Shown piece by piece: positions 1 through 8,429 of a stretch of 8,429 bases of DNA. The stretch's first letter is position 1, and every line of letters begins with the position of its first letter. The position numbers and the translations under genes are program-made. The stretch comes from Actinomycetota bacterium (GTDB lineage: Bacteria; Actinomycetota; Actinomycetes; Propionibacteriales; Nocardioidaceae): the NCBI GenBank assembly GCA_009702305.1, contig WLIH01000084.1:1-8429 (forward strand). Direction: 5' to 3'. The notes beneath the pieces were generated by a model that saw nothing but the letters and a program-made list of their open reading frames with translations, was not told the origin of the DNA and did not search any database.

Positions 1-438
1 CAGCTCGTCGTGACCGCGGCAGCGCAGACCGTGCTCACCGGCACGTCCACCGCCGACCCCAGCGTCGTCAGCTGGGGGTCGCCGACCGTCTCGCCGCCGC
101 CCGGGAGCGGCAACACCTTTACCGGCGATGTCTTCACCGTCGCACAAGCCGGGCTCTACCAGATCACGGTCCAGCTCGTTACCGCCCAGACCAGCTACCT
201 GGTGCCCAACATCCAAGTCGGCGGCGCGTACAACGACGGCGACGACTTCTACGGTATCGGGACAATTAACAACCAGACCGCCCAGGTGCCGCACAAGGGC
301 CGTGGGCAGATCTCCGCGACCACCTATCTCAATGCGGGTGACACGTTCCGGATCCGGGTCGAGAATGCTTCGACTGTCGTTTCCCTGCCGGTGTCGACCG
401 ATGGCAGTTCGAGGCTGACCGTCGTCAAGTTGAGTTGA
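1..438 (+). CDS. C-terminal part of a C1q/TNF-like domain protein (5' end outside window)
   Basis: The reading frame is open from the first base, so the true start is probably upstream; a GTG at position 10 is the first possible start in view but has no clear ribosome binding site. The visible 145 codons read as alternating beta-strands. They carry the hallmarks of a C1q/TNF-like jelly roll: an 'F-V-A-GLYQITVQL' strand near residues 42-56 (counted from the GTG), an 'LNAGDTFRIRVENAS' strand pair near 107-121, and a closing 'SRLTVVKLS' strand that ends the protein. Such domains form trimers at the tips of surface or spore fibres, as in Bacillus BclA, and also occur in phage-like fibres. Ser and Thr are frequent, which would suit an O-glycosylated protein. 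The stop overlaps the next gene by four bases. The fold call is from pattern only; signal peptide, collagen-like stalk or anchor cannot be judged because the N-terminus is missing. Confidence 0.62.
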   Translation, partial: QLVVTAAAQTVLTGTSTADPSVVSWGSPTVSPPPGSGNTFTGDVFTVAQAGLYQITVQLVTAQTSYLVPNIQVGGAYNDGDDFYGIGTINNQTAQVPHKGRGQISATTYLNAGDTFRIRVENASTVVSLPVSTDGSSRLTVVKLS

Positions 439-3330
439 CCTCACCTGAGTTGACAACAGACGACGGCTGGCAGCCGGCGCACCAGCGAGCGACTGCTCTG
501 CGCGCGGCGGGCTCGCTCGTGGAGGCGCTGGCGGCCCTCGATCCGCTGCTCCACGCCCCCGCGCCTGCCGTCGAGATCCAGGCCCTCGCGGCGGCGCTGC
601 ACGAGCAGCTGGGTCAAGACGCCGAGGCCCTCCGGCTGTACCGACTGGTGGCGGCGCGCGGCCCGTGGCACGCCGACGTGAGCAATGCCATCGGCCGGGT
701 CTCGGCGAGGCTCGGACAGGTCGAGGAGGCGCTCGCGATCTTCGACGGCGTGCTGGCGCGTGAGCCGCTCGACCCGGAGGCCCACTTCAACCGGGGCAAT
801 GCGCTGCGGATGCTGTACCGCCGTGAGGAGGCCATCGAGGCCTACCGCGCCGTCCTGCCCCTGCACGCCGGCTACGCCCGGCTGGCGCTGCTCGACATCG
901 GTCGTCAGCAGCAGGCCCTGCACGACCTCGGCGGTGCCCGGATCAGTGGGCTGCAGCACCAGATCGCGACCGGCGGCTCGCCGGAGTCGATCGCCTTCCG
1001 CCTCGCGACGGAGTACTACGCCTGGCCGCTCGACCTCGCGCTGATCGCTCGCCTCGCCACCGAGCTGGGTGCGGCGTACGCCGCTCGGACGCCTCGACCC
1101 GTCCTCCCGCCGCCACCGCCGCGGACTCCGGGCCAGCGGTTGCGGATCGGGTTGGTCTCGCCCGATTTCTGGTCGCACCCGGTCGGCTACTTCGTCGAGG
1201 GCCTGATCGCCAGCGCCGCGGCCCGCGCGGCGGACTGGGTCGTCTACTCCCACCGCGATCCTCAACCCGACGACCTGACCGAGCGGCTGCGTGGCCACGC
1301 CACCGGGTGGCACGACGTCAGGTCCTGGTCCGACGAGCAGCTCGCGGGCCAGGTCCGCGCCGACGGCGTCGACGTGCTCGTCGACCTGTCCGGCCACGGC
1401 ACCGACAGCCGGATCACCGCTCTGACCTCGCGTCCCGCGCCCTTCCAGCTGAGCTGGCTCGGCTATCACGGCACTACCGGACTGCCCTACGTCGACGCCG
1501 TGATCGCCGACCCGGTCTGCGTGCCCGAGGAGGAGGCGCAGTTCGTCACCGAGCACGTCCTGCGGCTGCCGCACACGCGCTTCGCCTACACCCCGCAGCC
1601 CGGTGTACCGCCGGTGGCGCCCTCCCCGGCGCGCAGCCGCGGCGCCGTGACCTTCGGCTGCTTCCAATACGGCGTGAAGATAGGTCCTCAGGTCGTCGCC
1701 GCCTGGTCCGAGGTCGCCGCTGCTCTCCCGCAGGCCAGGTGGGTGATCGCCGTGGTCACCCAGGATCCCAGCGACTCTGACCGTGACCGGATGCGTCGGC
1801 GGTTCGCCGAGGCCGGCTTCGCGCCCGAGCATCTCGAGCTCCGCGGCGTCCGGCCGATGCCGGACTACCTCGCGGGATACGCCGACGTCGACCTGGTGCT
1901 CGACACCTTCCCCTTCACCGGCGGCACGACGACGGCCGAGGCGTTGTGGATGGGAGTGCCGACGCTGACGCTCTCCTCGCCCGGCATGGTCGGACGCCAG
2001 GGCGAGCAGATCCTCACGGCCGCCGGCCTGCCTCAGTGGGTGACCCACAGCGTCGAGGAGTACGTCGCCCGCGCGGTCGACGCCGGTCGCAGCGCACCGA
2101 CGGTGGCCTGGACGGCCGAGCGGGCGACCATGCGGGAGCGGGTGCGTGAGACACCGCTCTTCGACACCGAGCGCTTCGGTCGCGACTGGATGGCAGCGGT
2201 GCGTGCCGCGTGGCGTGAGCGCGTCGGCGAGGAGGCCGACACCGACACCGGCGCCCGTGACAGCGTGATCGACTGCATCGAGCGCGGTGACTACACCACC
2301 TACTTCTTCGTGCCTGACCACGCCAAGGAGTCCGGTGGGGTCAAGATGATCTACGACCACGTGCGGTGCCTCAACCGGCACGACCACCGCGCCGTGGTGG
2401 TGCACCAGGAGGAAGGCTTCACGCCCGACTGGCTGACGCCGTACTTCGAGGCGGACGCGGACGGCAGCCTGGTCGACGTCCCCGTGCGCTACCTCTCCAC
2501 CGGAGACGTGCCGCTGCTGCCCGAGGACACCTTCGTCATCCCCGAGGGCTTCCCGGACCTGATGGCCGACCAGGACATCATCGACACGGGCTGCAAGCGC
2601 ATCGTGTTCTGCCTCAACTGGTACTACGTGCTGAACGTGCTCCCGTTCGGCACCTACTGGGACTCCTACGGCATTACCGACTGCCTGTCGATCACCGGCA
2701 CCCAGACCGAGTACCTTCGCCAGATCATGCCCGGCCTCCGCTGCAAGCAGGTGGTCGGGCACGTGCCGAGCGACGTGTTCTCTCCGCCCGAGGCACCGAG
2801 TGAGAAGCTGCTCCAGGTCGCGTTCATCCCCTCCCGCGACGGCGGCACCAAGGCCCACAACGTGATCAAGACCTTCCACGCGCTGCATCCCCACCTGCGC
2901 GCGGTGTCGTTCGTCGAGGCGCGCGGCCTGCCCCGCGACGACTACGCAGCGTTGCTGCGCGAGTCCGCCTTCTACCTGCATGTCGACGAGGCGTCCTCGT
3001 GGGGCACCGCGCCGATCGAGGCATTCCTCAGCCACTGCCTGGTCGCCGGCTGGGACGGCGTCGGCGGGCGGGAGTTCCTCAGCGACCACAATGCCTGGCT
3101 GGCCGACAACGGCGACATCATGGGCTTGGCCCGCGCGCTGGGTCGTCTCGTGGAGGCCTACCTGCACGGCTCGATCGCCCCCTCGGTGTGGGAGCAGATG
3201 CAGGCAGCCACGCGCCGCTACACGCTCGAGGCTGAGCGCGACAGCGTCCTGCAGGCGCACCTCGAGCTCCGGCAGGAGCGCCTGGCCGAGCTCCGCGTCG
3301 TTGCCGGATCAGCGTCGGCAGGGAGTCCCT

Positions 3331-3332
<2 letters not shown>
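435..3332 (+). CDS. TPR / GT41 (OGT-like) / GT4-like two-domain glycosyltransferase
   Basis: A 965-residue protein. Residues about 14-165 hold TPR-like helical repeats, the clearest near 79-112 and 113-146. A proline-rich linker (221-234) leads into a GT41 domain of about 235-590, the family of eukaryotic O-GlcNAc transferase and SPINDLY. Visible GT41 landmarks are SPDFWSHP (H248, aligning with the active-site His of OGT), DLSGHG (317-322), SWLGYHGTTG (340-349), K415 (aligning with the UDP-contacting Lys) and DTFPFTGGTTTAEALWMG (490-507). A second domain of about 615-930 resembles GT4 enzymes: GGVKMIYDHVRCLN (634-647), a PEGFPD motif (703-708), an IPSRDGGTK stretch (798-806) and GTAPIEAFLSH (857-867) followed by GVGGREF. 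Predicted role: cytoplasmic transfer of sugars onto a protein, two steps in one chain. The TTG start overlaps the previous stop; there is no strong SD, and a second in-frame TTG lies at 450, so the exact start is uncertain. The acceptor and both sugar donors are unknown. Confidence 0.9.
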
Positions 3333-4340
<1,008 letters not shown>

Positions 4341-4344
4341 CGCG

Positions 4345-5736
4345 GTGAGTGATCCGTCGCTCGGCCCCGTCGTGGACCGGACCGCCATCCCCGGGCTGCT
4401 CGTCGTCCGGCTCCCGCTGCACCGCGACGAGCGAGGGTGGTTCAAGGAGAGCTGGCAGCGCGAGAAGATGGTCGCCCTCGGCCTACCTGACTTCGCGCCC
4501 GTGCAGAGCAACCTGTCCTTCAACACCCGCCGGGGGGCGACGCGCGGCATCCACGCCGAGCCGTGGGACAAGCTCGTCACGCTCGGCGCCGGGCGGGTCT
4601 TCGCGGCCTGGGTCGACCTTCGGGCCGGCGAGACCTTCGGCAGGGCCGTGCACCTCGAGCTCGACCCGTCGGTCGCGGTCTACGTGCCTCGAGGAGTCGC
4701 CAACAGCTACCAGTCCCTCGACGACGGCACCGTCTACACCTACCTGGTCGACGGCCACTGGCGCCCGGGCGTGCGCTACCCGGCGCTGCACCTGGGCGAC
4801 GAGTCGGCCGCCATCCCCTGGCCGATCCCCTTGGCCGAGGCGCAGATCAGTGCCGCCGACCGGCAGCACCCCCGCCTGGTCGACCTCGACCCCGTGCCGA
4901 CCCGCGTCACGGTGATCCTCGGGGCCGACGGGCAGCTCGGGCGCGCCCTGGGCGCCGAGTTCCCCGACGCGGTGCCCGTCGACGTCGACGTCACCGACGA
5001 GCCGGCGCTCGCGCGGCTGCCCTGGTCGACGTACGACGTCGTGCTCAACGCGGCGGCCTACACCGCCGTCGACCCAGCGGAGACGCCGGAGGGGAGACGA
5101 GCCGCGTGGGCGGTCAATGCGGCCGCCCCGGCCGCGCTGGCGAGGCTCGCCGCCGAGCACCGCCTGACGCTGGTGCACTACTCCTCCGACTACGTCTTCG
5201 ACGGCACGGCGCAGAGCCACCACGAGCAGGAGCCGCTGAGCCCGCTCGGGGTCTACGCGCAGTCGAAGGCGGCCGGTGACCTGGCGGTCGCGACGACACC
5301 GCGCCACTACCTGCTGCGCACGTCGTGGCTGGTGGGGCAGGGCCGCAACTTCGTGCGCACCATGCTCGACGCGGCTGAGCGCGGGATCAGCCCGGCTGTC
5401 GTCGACGACCAGGTCGGGCGGCTGACCTTCGCCGACGAGCTGGCTCGCGCCACCCGGCACCTGCTCGACGCCAATGCTGCACCGGGCACCTACAACGTCA
5501 CCAACGGCGGGGATCCGATGACCTGGTGGGAGATCGCGACCCACATCTTCCGGCTGGTCGGGCGCGACCCCGCGGACGTGCGCCGCACCAGCGCCGCGGC
5601 GTACGCCGAAGGCACGGCTCGCGCTCCCCGTCCGGCCTGCAGCGTGCTCGACCTCGCGAAGCTCGAGGCCACGGGCTTCAGCCCCGAGCTGGCGCTGACC
5701 GCGCTGGCTCGCTACGTCGCGCCGGCCGTGGGCTAG
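4345..5736 (+). CDS. rmlCD: Fused dTDP-4-dehydrorhamnose 3,5-epimerase / dTDP-4-dehydrorhamnose reductase
   Basis: A 463-residue bifunctional protein for the last two steps of dTDP-L-rhamnose synthesis. Residues about 10-180 form an RmlC-like cupin: R67 and H70 in ATRGIHAE, K76 in DKLV, PRGVANSYQ (115-123), an IPWP strand (157-160), and D172 in SAADRQHP, which fits the His-Asp dyad partner. Residues about 187-463 form an RmlD-like NADPH-dependent reductase: GADGQLGR (193-200), NAAAYTAVDPAE (235-246), SSDYVFDG (280-287) and the catalytic Y304/K308 in VYAQSK. The GTG at 4345 was chosen because it lies 4 bases after rmlB with AAGGGG at 4329-4334 upstream, and because the protein then begins just before the cupin. 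The frame stays open far upstream, but that part only shadows rmlB. The usual RmlC 'FAHGF' and 'DYY' motifs read VANSY and DGHW here (see findings). Separate rmlC and rmlD genes are the more widely known arrangement. Confidence 0.9.
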   Translation: MSDPSLGPVVDRTAIPGLLVVRLPLHRDERGWFKESWQREKMVALGLPDFAPVQSNLSFNTRRGATRGIHAEPWDKLVTLGAGRVFAAWVDLRAGETFGRAVHLELDPSVAVYVPRGVANSYQSLDDGTVYTYLVDGHWRPGVRYPALHLGDESAAIPWPIPLAEAQISAADRQHPRLVDLDPVPTRVTVILGADGQLGRALGAEFPDAVPVDVDVTDEPALARLPWSTYDVVLNAAAYTAVDPAETPEGRRAAWAVNAAAPAALARLAAEHRLTLVHYSSDYVFDGTAQSHHEQEPLSPLGVYAQSKAAGDLAVATTPRHYLLRTSWLVGQGRNFVRTMLDAAERGISPAVVDDQVGRLTFADELARATRHLLDANAAPGTYNVTNGGDPMTWWEIATHIFRLVGRDPADVRRTSAAAYAEGTARAPRPACSVLDLAKLEATGFSPELALTALARYVAPAVG

Positions 5737-5752
5737 CACGCGGGACGGATCG

Positions 5753-6565
5753 CTACTTCACCTCGGAGCGGCGCAGGGACAGCAGCCCGATCACGAGCGG
5801 CGCGACGATCCAGATCGCGGTGGTCGTCCCGAGCATGGCCCACTCCCGGGCCGTGTCGGTGCCGCCGTCGAACAGCGTCACCTGGGTGTAGTTCCAGTCG
5901 ATCCACGGCTGCAGGTCGGCGAACCAGTCGCGCGCCTGGGCGAGCAGGGCGAGGATCCCCGGCAGGACCAGGGAGACGACGAAGTAGCCGACGATCGCGG
6001 CCGCGGAGTTGCGCAGCACGGCGCCGAGCGTGAAGCCGATGGCCATGCCGACCAGGTTGCCCAGGAGGATCTGCGCCGCGGTCGCCAGGGAGATGTCCCA
6101 CACCGTGTCGAGACCCAGGATCGAGGACCCGAGCAGGTTGCCGACGGCGCCGACGGCGAACGCGACGGCCATCGAGGCGACTCCGACCACGAGGGTCGCG
6201 AGCGCCTTGGCCCCGATCACGCGACCCCGGCTCGGCACCAGGGTGAACGTCGTGAGTCCGCTGCGCTGGCTCCACTCGCTGGTGACGCCCAGGATCGCGA
6301 TCATCGGCAGGATCACCGACATCGGGAAGCCGAACGCCGCGGCGAAGCTGCCGTAGGTGATCTCGGTGTCCGGAGCGAAGATGAGCACCGCCCCGGTCGC
6401 GACGACCGACAGCACGCCGATGCTGATGAGCATCCAGAGCCCGGCACGGGTGTTGAACATCTTGCGCAGCTCGATCTTGACGAGCCGGGTGGTCGGGATG
6501 GGACGGATGGTCCGCCGGGCCGGTGCGGCCTCGATGGTGTCGGGAGAGATGGTCGTGGCGGTCAT
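5753..6565 (-). CDS. ABC-2 type transporter permease
   Basis: A 270-residue integral membrane protein. A cytoplasmic N-terminus of about 40 residues ends in LVKIELRKMFNTRAG (28-42), the amphipathic lead-in typical of ABC-2 permeases. About six hydrophobic segments follow, near 43-63, 78-95, 119-141, 164-183, 187-208 and 246-263. The loop TSEWSQRSGLTTFTLVPSR (95-113) matches the family's conserved cytoplasmic coupling motif. It would pair with the ATPase encoded just upstream to form an exporter. Its ATG (6565-6563) overlaps the ATPase stop in an ATGA, so the two are translationally coupled. The frame stays open well past this ATG, but that extension only shadows the ATPase gene and is rejected. 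The substrate is unknown; this type includes drug, bacteriocin-immunity and other small-molecule exporters. Confidence 0.88.
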   Translation of the reverse strand: MTATTISPDTIEAAPARRTIRPIPTTRLVKIELRKMFNTRAGLWMLISIGVLSVVATGAVLIFAPDTEITYGSFAAAFGFPMSVILPMIAILGVTSEWSQRSGLTTFTLVPSRGRVIGAKALATLVVGVASMAVAFAVGAVGNLLGSSILGLDTVWDISLATAAQILLGNLVGMAIGFTLGAVLRNSAAAIVGYFVVSLVLPGILALLAQARDWFADLQPWIDWNYTQVTLFDGGTDTAREWAMLGTTTAIWIVAPLVIGLLSLRRSEVK

Positions 6566-7461
6566 GCCGCAACTCCTTCGCGTTGGGTGTCGGCGGTGAG
6601 CGACAGGAACATGTCCTCGAGCCCGGCGCCCTCGGCCGACCGGAGCTCGGTGAGGGCGATGCCGGCGGCCAGCGCCACGGCCCCGACCCGAGCCGGGTCG
6701 GCGTCGGTGCGGACCGATCCGTCGCCGGCGAGCGTGCTGGCGATGCCGGCCTGCTCGAGCGCGTGGGCGAGGTCGCGCGGTGACGTCGACCGGGCGAGCG
6801 TGCCCGCGGCCGCCAGCAGCTCCTCCTTGCTGCCCGATGCGACGATCTTCCCGTTCCCGATGACGACCAGGTCGTCGGCGATGACCTCGATCTCGTGCAG
6901 CAGGTGCGAGGACAGCAGCACCGTGCCGCCCTGGCCGGCGAAGCCCGTCAGCAGGTCGCGCATCCACCGGATCCCCGCCGGGTCGAGCCCGTTGGCGGGC
7001 TCGTCGAGGATCAGCACACTCGGGTCGCCGAGCAGCGCGGTGGCGATGCCGAGACGCTGACGCATGCCGAGGGAGTAGTTGCGCACGCGACGCTTGGCCT
7101 CGGTGGGCGTCAGGCTCACCAGCTCGAGCATCTCGTCGACCCGGGTGCGGGGCAGGCCCATGGTGTCGGAGGCCACGGTGAGGATCTCGCGACCGGTGCG
7201 GCCGGCGTGCTGGGCCGAGGCGTCGAGGAGCACCCCGACCTCGAGGCCGGGGTTGGGGAGGTCGGCGAAACGGACCCCGTCGATGGTGGCCGAGCCGGAC
7301 GTCGGGGCGGTCAGACCCACCATGACGCGCATCGTGGTGGACTTGCCGGCGCCGTTCGGACCGAGGAAACCGGTCACGCGCCCGGGCCGGGCGGTGAAGG
7401 AGACGTTGTCGACGGCGGTGAAGCCGGCGTACCTCCGGGTGAGTGAGTCGACGATGATCAT
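6562..7461 (-). CDS. ABC transporter ATP-binding protein (BcrA/CcmA-like)
   Basis: A 299-residue ATPase that powers the coupled ABC-2 permease. It has Walker A GPNGAGKST (34-42), an ABC signature NYSLGMRQR (128-136, with YSLGM in place of LSGGQ, common in this subfamily), Walker B VLILDEPANGLDP (149-161) and the H-loop histidine H186 in LSSHLLHE. About 80 residues after the nucleotide-binding core form the C-terminal extension usual for single-domain exporter ATPases. The start at ATG 7461 is supported by GAGGG (complement of 7469-7473), seven bases upstream. The frame stays open for about 50 more codons upstream, but that stretch is Arg/Gly/Pro-rich, unconserved in look, and covers the repeat-bearing intergenic region, so it was not used. 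Substrate unknown; no two-component or regulator gene is visible beside it. Confidence 0.92.
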   Translation of the reverse strand: MIIVDSLTRRYAGFTAVDNVSFTARPGRVTGFLGPNGAGKSTTMRVMVGLTAPTSGSATIDGVRFADLPNPGLEVGVLLDASAQHAGRTGREILTVASDTMGLPRTRVDEMLELVSLTPTEAKRRVRNYSLGMRQRLGIATALLGDPSVLILDEPANGLDPAGIRWMRDLLTGFAGQGGTVLLSSHLLHEIEVIADDLVVIGNGKIVASGSKEELLAAAGTLARSTSPRDLAHALEQAGIASTLAGDGSVRTDADPARVGAVALAAGIALTELRSAEGAGLEDMFLSLTADTQREGVAA

Positions 7462-7468
7462 GGGCCAA

Positions 7469-7473
7469 CCCTC
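7469..7473 (-). promoter_or_regulatory. Ribosome binding site of the ABC ATPase gene
   Basis: Read on the minus strand this is GAGGG, seven bases before the ATG at 7461. It decides the start in favour of the short form of the protein, which begins MIIVDSLTRRY. Confidence 0.6.
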
Positions 7474-7507
7474 GCGGCACGACAGGTGTCGACGGATCGG
7501 GCGGGAC

Positions 7508-7549
7508 CCCCGGTCCGACCCCGGTCCGACCCCGGCCGGACCCCGATCC
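7508..7549. repeat. 11-base tandem repeat in the gap before the ABC transporter genes
   Basis: The unit CCCCGGTCCGA occurs exactly at 7508-7518 and 7519-7529. It recurs with two changes at 7530-7540 (CCCCGGCCGGA) and as a partial copy with one change at 7541-7549. It lies in the 127-base gap between the GH130 stop and the ABC ATPase start, 47-88 bases upstream of the ATPase ATG. Eleven bases is close to one turn of the helix, so the copies would sit on one face of the DNA, as operator half-sites often do. A slippage-made GC-rich repeat without function is equally possible. The rest of the gap shows no convincing -10/-35 pair, only a short imperfect dyad (GACAGGTGTC) at 7481-7490. Confidence 0.6.
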
Positions 7550-7588
7550 AGCCAGAGGTGCGCGAGGCGTAGGCCCCGACCCGAGCGT

Positions 7589-8429
7589 CTACGCGGGGGC
7601 GACAGCGACCGCAAGGGTCGTGTCGGCCTGCCCGTAGTAGGCCAGCCACTCGCCGCGGTGCTGCACGAGGCCTTGGACGAAGGTGACGTTGCCGACCAGT
7701 CCGACCTGGTCCTCGAGCGTCGACGGTGCCAGCCACGGCTCGTCGGTCGCGGCCACCACGGTGGCGGGATCGTCGACGGACACGGCGAACTGGCCGCAGG
7801 AGTACTGCACCGTGCCCGCCTCCGCGTCGAGGATGCGCGCCGCGTTGCTGAGGAAGACCAGCAGTCCGTCCTCGGTCTCGACCGGCGGGGCGCCGATCTC
7901 CACGAGGTCGGCGTCGAAGCGTCCCGGGCTCGGGCGGTGCATCGGGTGCATCTCGTCGGTGACGGGCGTCCACGTGCGCAGGTCGTCGCTGGTCGCGGCG
8001 AAGATCGCGCTCTCTCCGAACCACATCCACCACGTCCCCCCGAGCCGTCGGGAGTGGATCACGCCGGCCTTGTTCCACGGTCGGCGCTCCCGCTTGAGCC
8101 GGAGCAGGTGCGAGGAGGCCCAGGTGTCGAAGTCGGGCAGCAGCGGACCGTGCTTGGTCCACGTGCGCAGGTCGGGGGAGGTCGCGAGGCACAGCAGCGC
8201 GCTCGTCCCGTCGTAGCCGGTGTAGGTGAGGTGCCAGGTGCCGTCGATGTGCGCCAGCCGCGGGTCCTCGCACCCACGCGACTCATAGTCGTGCTCGGGC
8301 TCCAGCACCGGGTGCGGCTCGCGCTCGAAGATGCGGCCGTCGTCGCTGGTCGCGATGCCGATCCGGCTCACGAGATCCTCGCCGTGCGCGCGGTAGAGCA
8401 GCACCACCCGGTCGTCGACGACGGCGGCC
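7589..8429 (-). CDS. GH130-like glycoside phosphorylase / mannosidase (5' end outside window)
   Basis: The frame is open to the window edge; the first start codon in view, a GTG at 8407, lies inside a conserved strand (AAVVDDRVVLLYRAHG), so the true start is outside and probably a few tens of residues upstream. The visible part is about 280 residues of a five-bladed beta-propeller with repeated 'ATS-D-(L/G)-W/F' blade motifs. From the GTG, landmarks are LLYRAHGEDLVSRIGIATSDDG (start marked by Y5-R6), GCEDPRL (45-51), YTGYDG (62-67), and NKAGVIHSRR followed by WWMWFGES. These fit GH130, whose members cleave or phosphorolyse beta-mannosides in the cytoplasm or outside the cell. There is no signal peptide in view because the N-terminus is missing. 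Related propeller families (GH43-like, GH32-like) are alternatives; the SRIGIA and EDPR motifs favour GH130. Phosphorylase versus hydrolase activity cannot be decided here. Confidence 0.72.
   Translation of the reverse strand, partial: AAVVDDRVVLLYRAHGEDLVSRIGIATSDDGRIFEREPHPVLEPEHDYESRGCEDPRLAHIDGTWHLTYTGYDGTSALLCLATSPDLRTWTKHGPLLPDFDTWASSHLLRLKRERRPWNKAGVIHSRRLGGTWWMWFGESAIFAATSDDLRTWTPVTDEMHPMHRPSPGRFDADLVEIGAPPVETEDGLLVFLSNAARILDAEAGTVQYSCGQFAVSVDDPATVVAATDEPWLAPSTLEDQVGLVGNVTFVQGLVQHRGEWLAYYGQADTTLAVAVAPA

Noticed and set aside
441..3260. A 939-codon open frame on the minus strand opposite the glycosyltransferase gene
   Set aside because: It is a shadow of a GC-rich gene: low-complexity Arg/Gly/Val/His-rich protein with no recognisable domain, whereas the plus strand shows clear GT41 and GT4 motifs.
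4483..5739. A 418-codon open frame on the minus strand opposite rmlCD
   Set aside because: Same cause: high GC keeps stops rare in the antisense frame. The plus-strand protein carries intact cupin and reductase motifs.
5737..5752. Possible bidirectional terminator between the convergent genes
   Set aside because: The 16-base gap has no inverted repeat or T-run that would support an intrinsic terminator.
6566..7480. Upstream extension of the permease frame through the ATPase gene
   Set aside because: The extension reads as Arg/His/Gly/Ala-rich shadow sequence of the ATPase. The ATG at 6565 with an ATGA overlap is a standard coupled start.
7462..7614. N-terminal extension of the ATPase to a start at 7614
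   Set aside because: It would overlap the end of the GH130 gene and translate the tandem repeat. The ATG at 7461 has a good ribosome binding site and gives the usual N-terminus for this family.

Overview
The window is GC-rich throughout, with codons strongly biased to G/C at the third position, GTG and TTG starts, and almost no intergenic space. That fits a high-GC actinobacterium. The fused RmlC-RmlD protein and the style of the ABC transporter agree with this; a Nocardioides-like organism is a guess only.

Layout. Positions 1-5736 (+ strand) hold a tight four-gene cluster: the end of a gene with a C1q/TNF-like beta-sandwich domain (1-438, cut by the window edge); a 965-residue double glycosyltransferase made of TPRs, a GT41 (O-GlcNAc-transferase-like) domain and a GT4-like domain (435-3332); rmlB (3342-4340); and a fused rmlC-rmlD gene (4345-5736). 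The junctions are a 4-base stop/start overlap, a 9-base gap and a 4-base gap, so one transcript is likely. Its promoter lies upstream of the window. Positions 5753-8429 (- strand) run toward this cluster. In their own reading order they are the C-terminal part of a GH130-like glycosidase or phosphorylase (cut by the window edge), a 127-base gap with a striking 11-base tandem repeat, and an ABC exporter ATPase and permease joined by an ATGA overlap. The two convergent gene sets end only 16 bases apart.

How the genes may work together. RmlB, RmlC and RmlD convert dTDP-glucose to dTDP-L-rhamnose; rmlA is not in the window. The glycosyltransferase has one domain of the family that modifies Ser/Thr of proteins and another resembling enzymes that add sugars from nucleotide donors. 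The gene translationally linked to it encodes a C1q-like domain rich in Ser and Thr. The simplest reading is a dedicated protein O-glycosylation cassette in which the GT41 domain primes a co-encoded C1q-like protein and the GT4-like domain extends the glycan, possibly with rhamnose. This is inference: no part of the chemistry is shown by sequence alone. The minus-strand ABC transporter and GH130 gene look like a separate unit; a link to the glycosylation cluster is not demonstrated.
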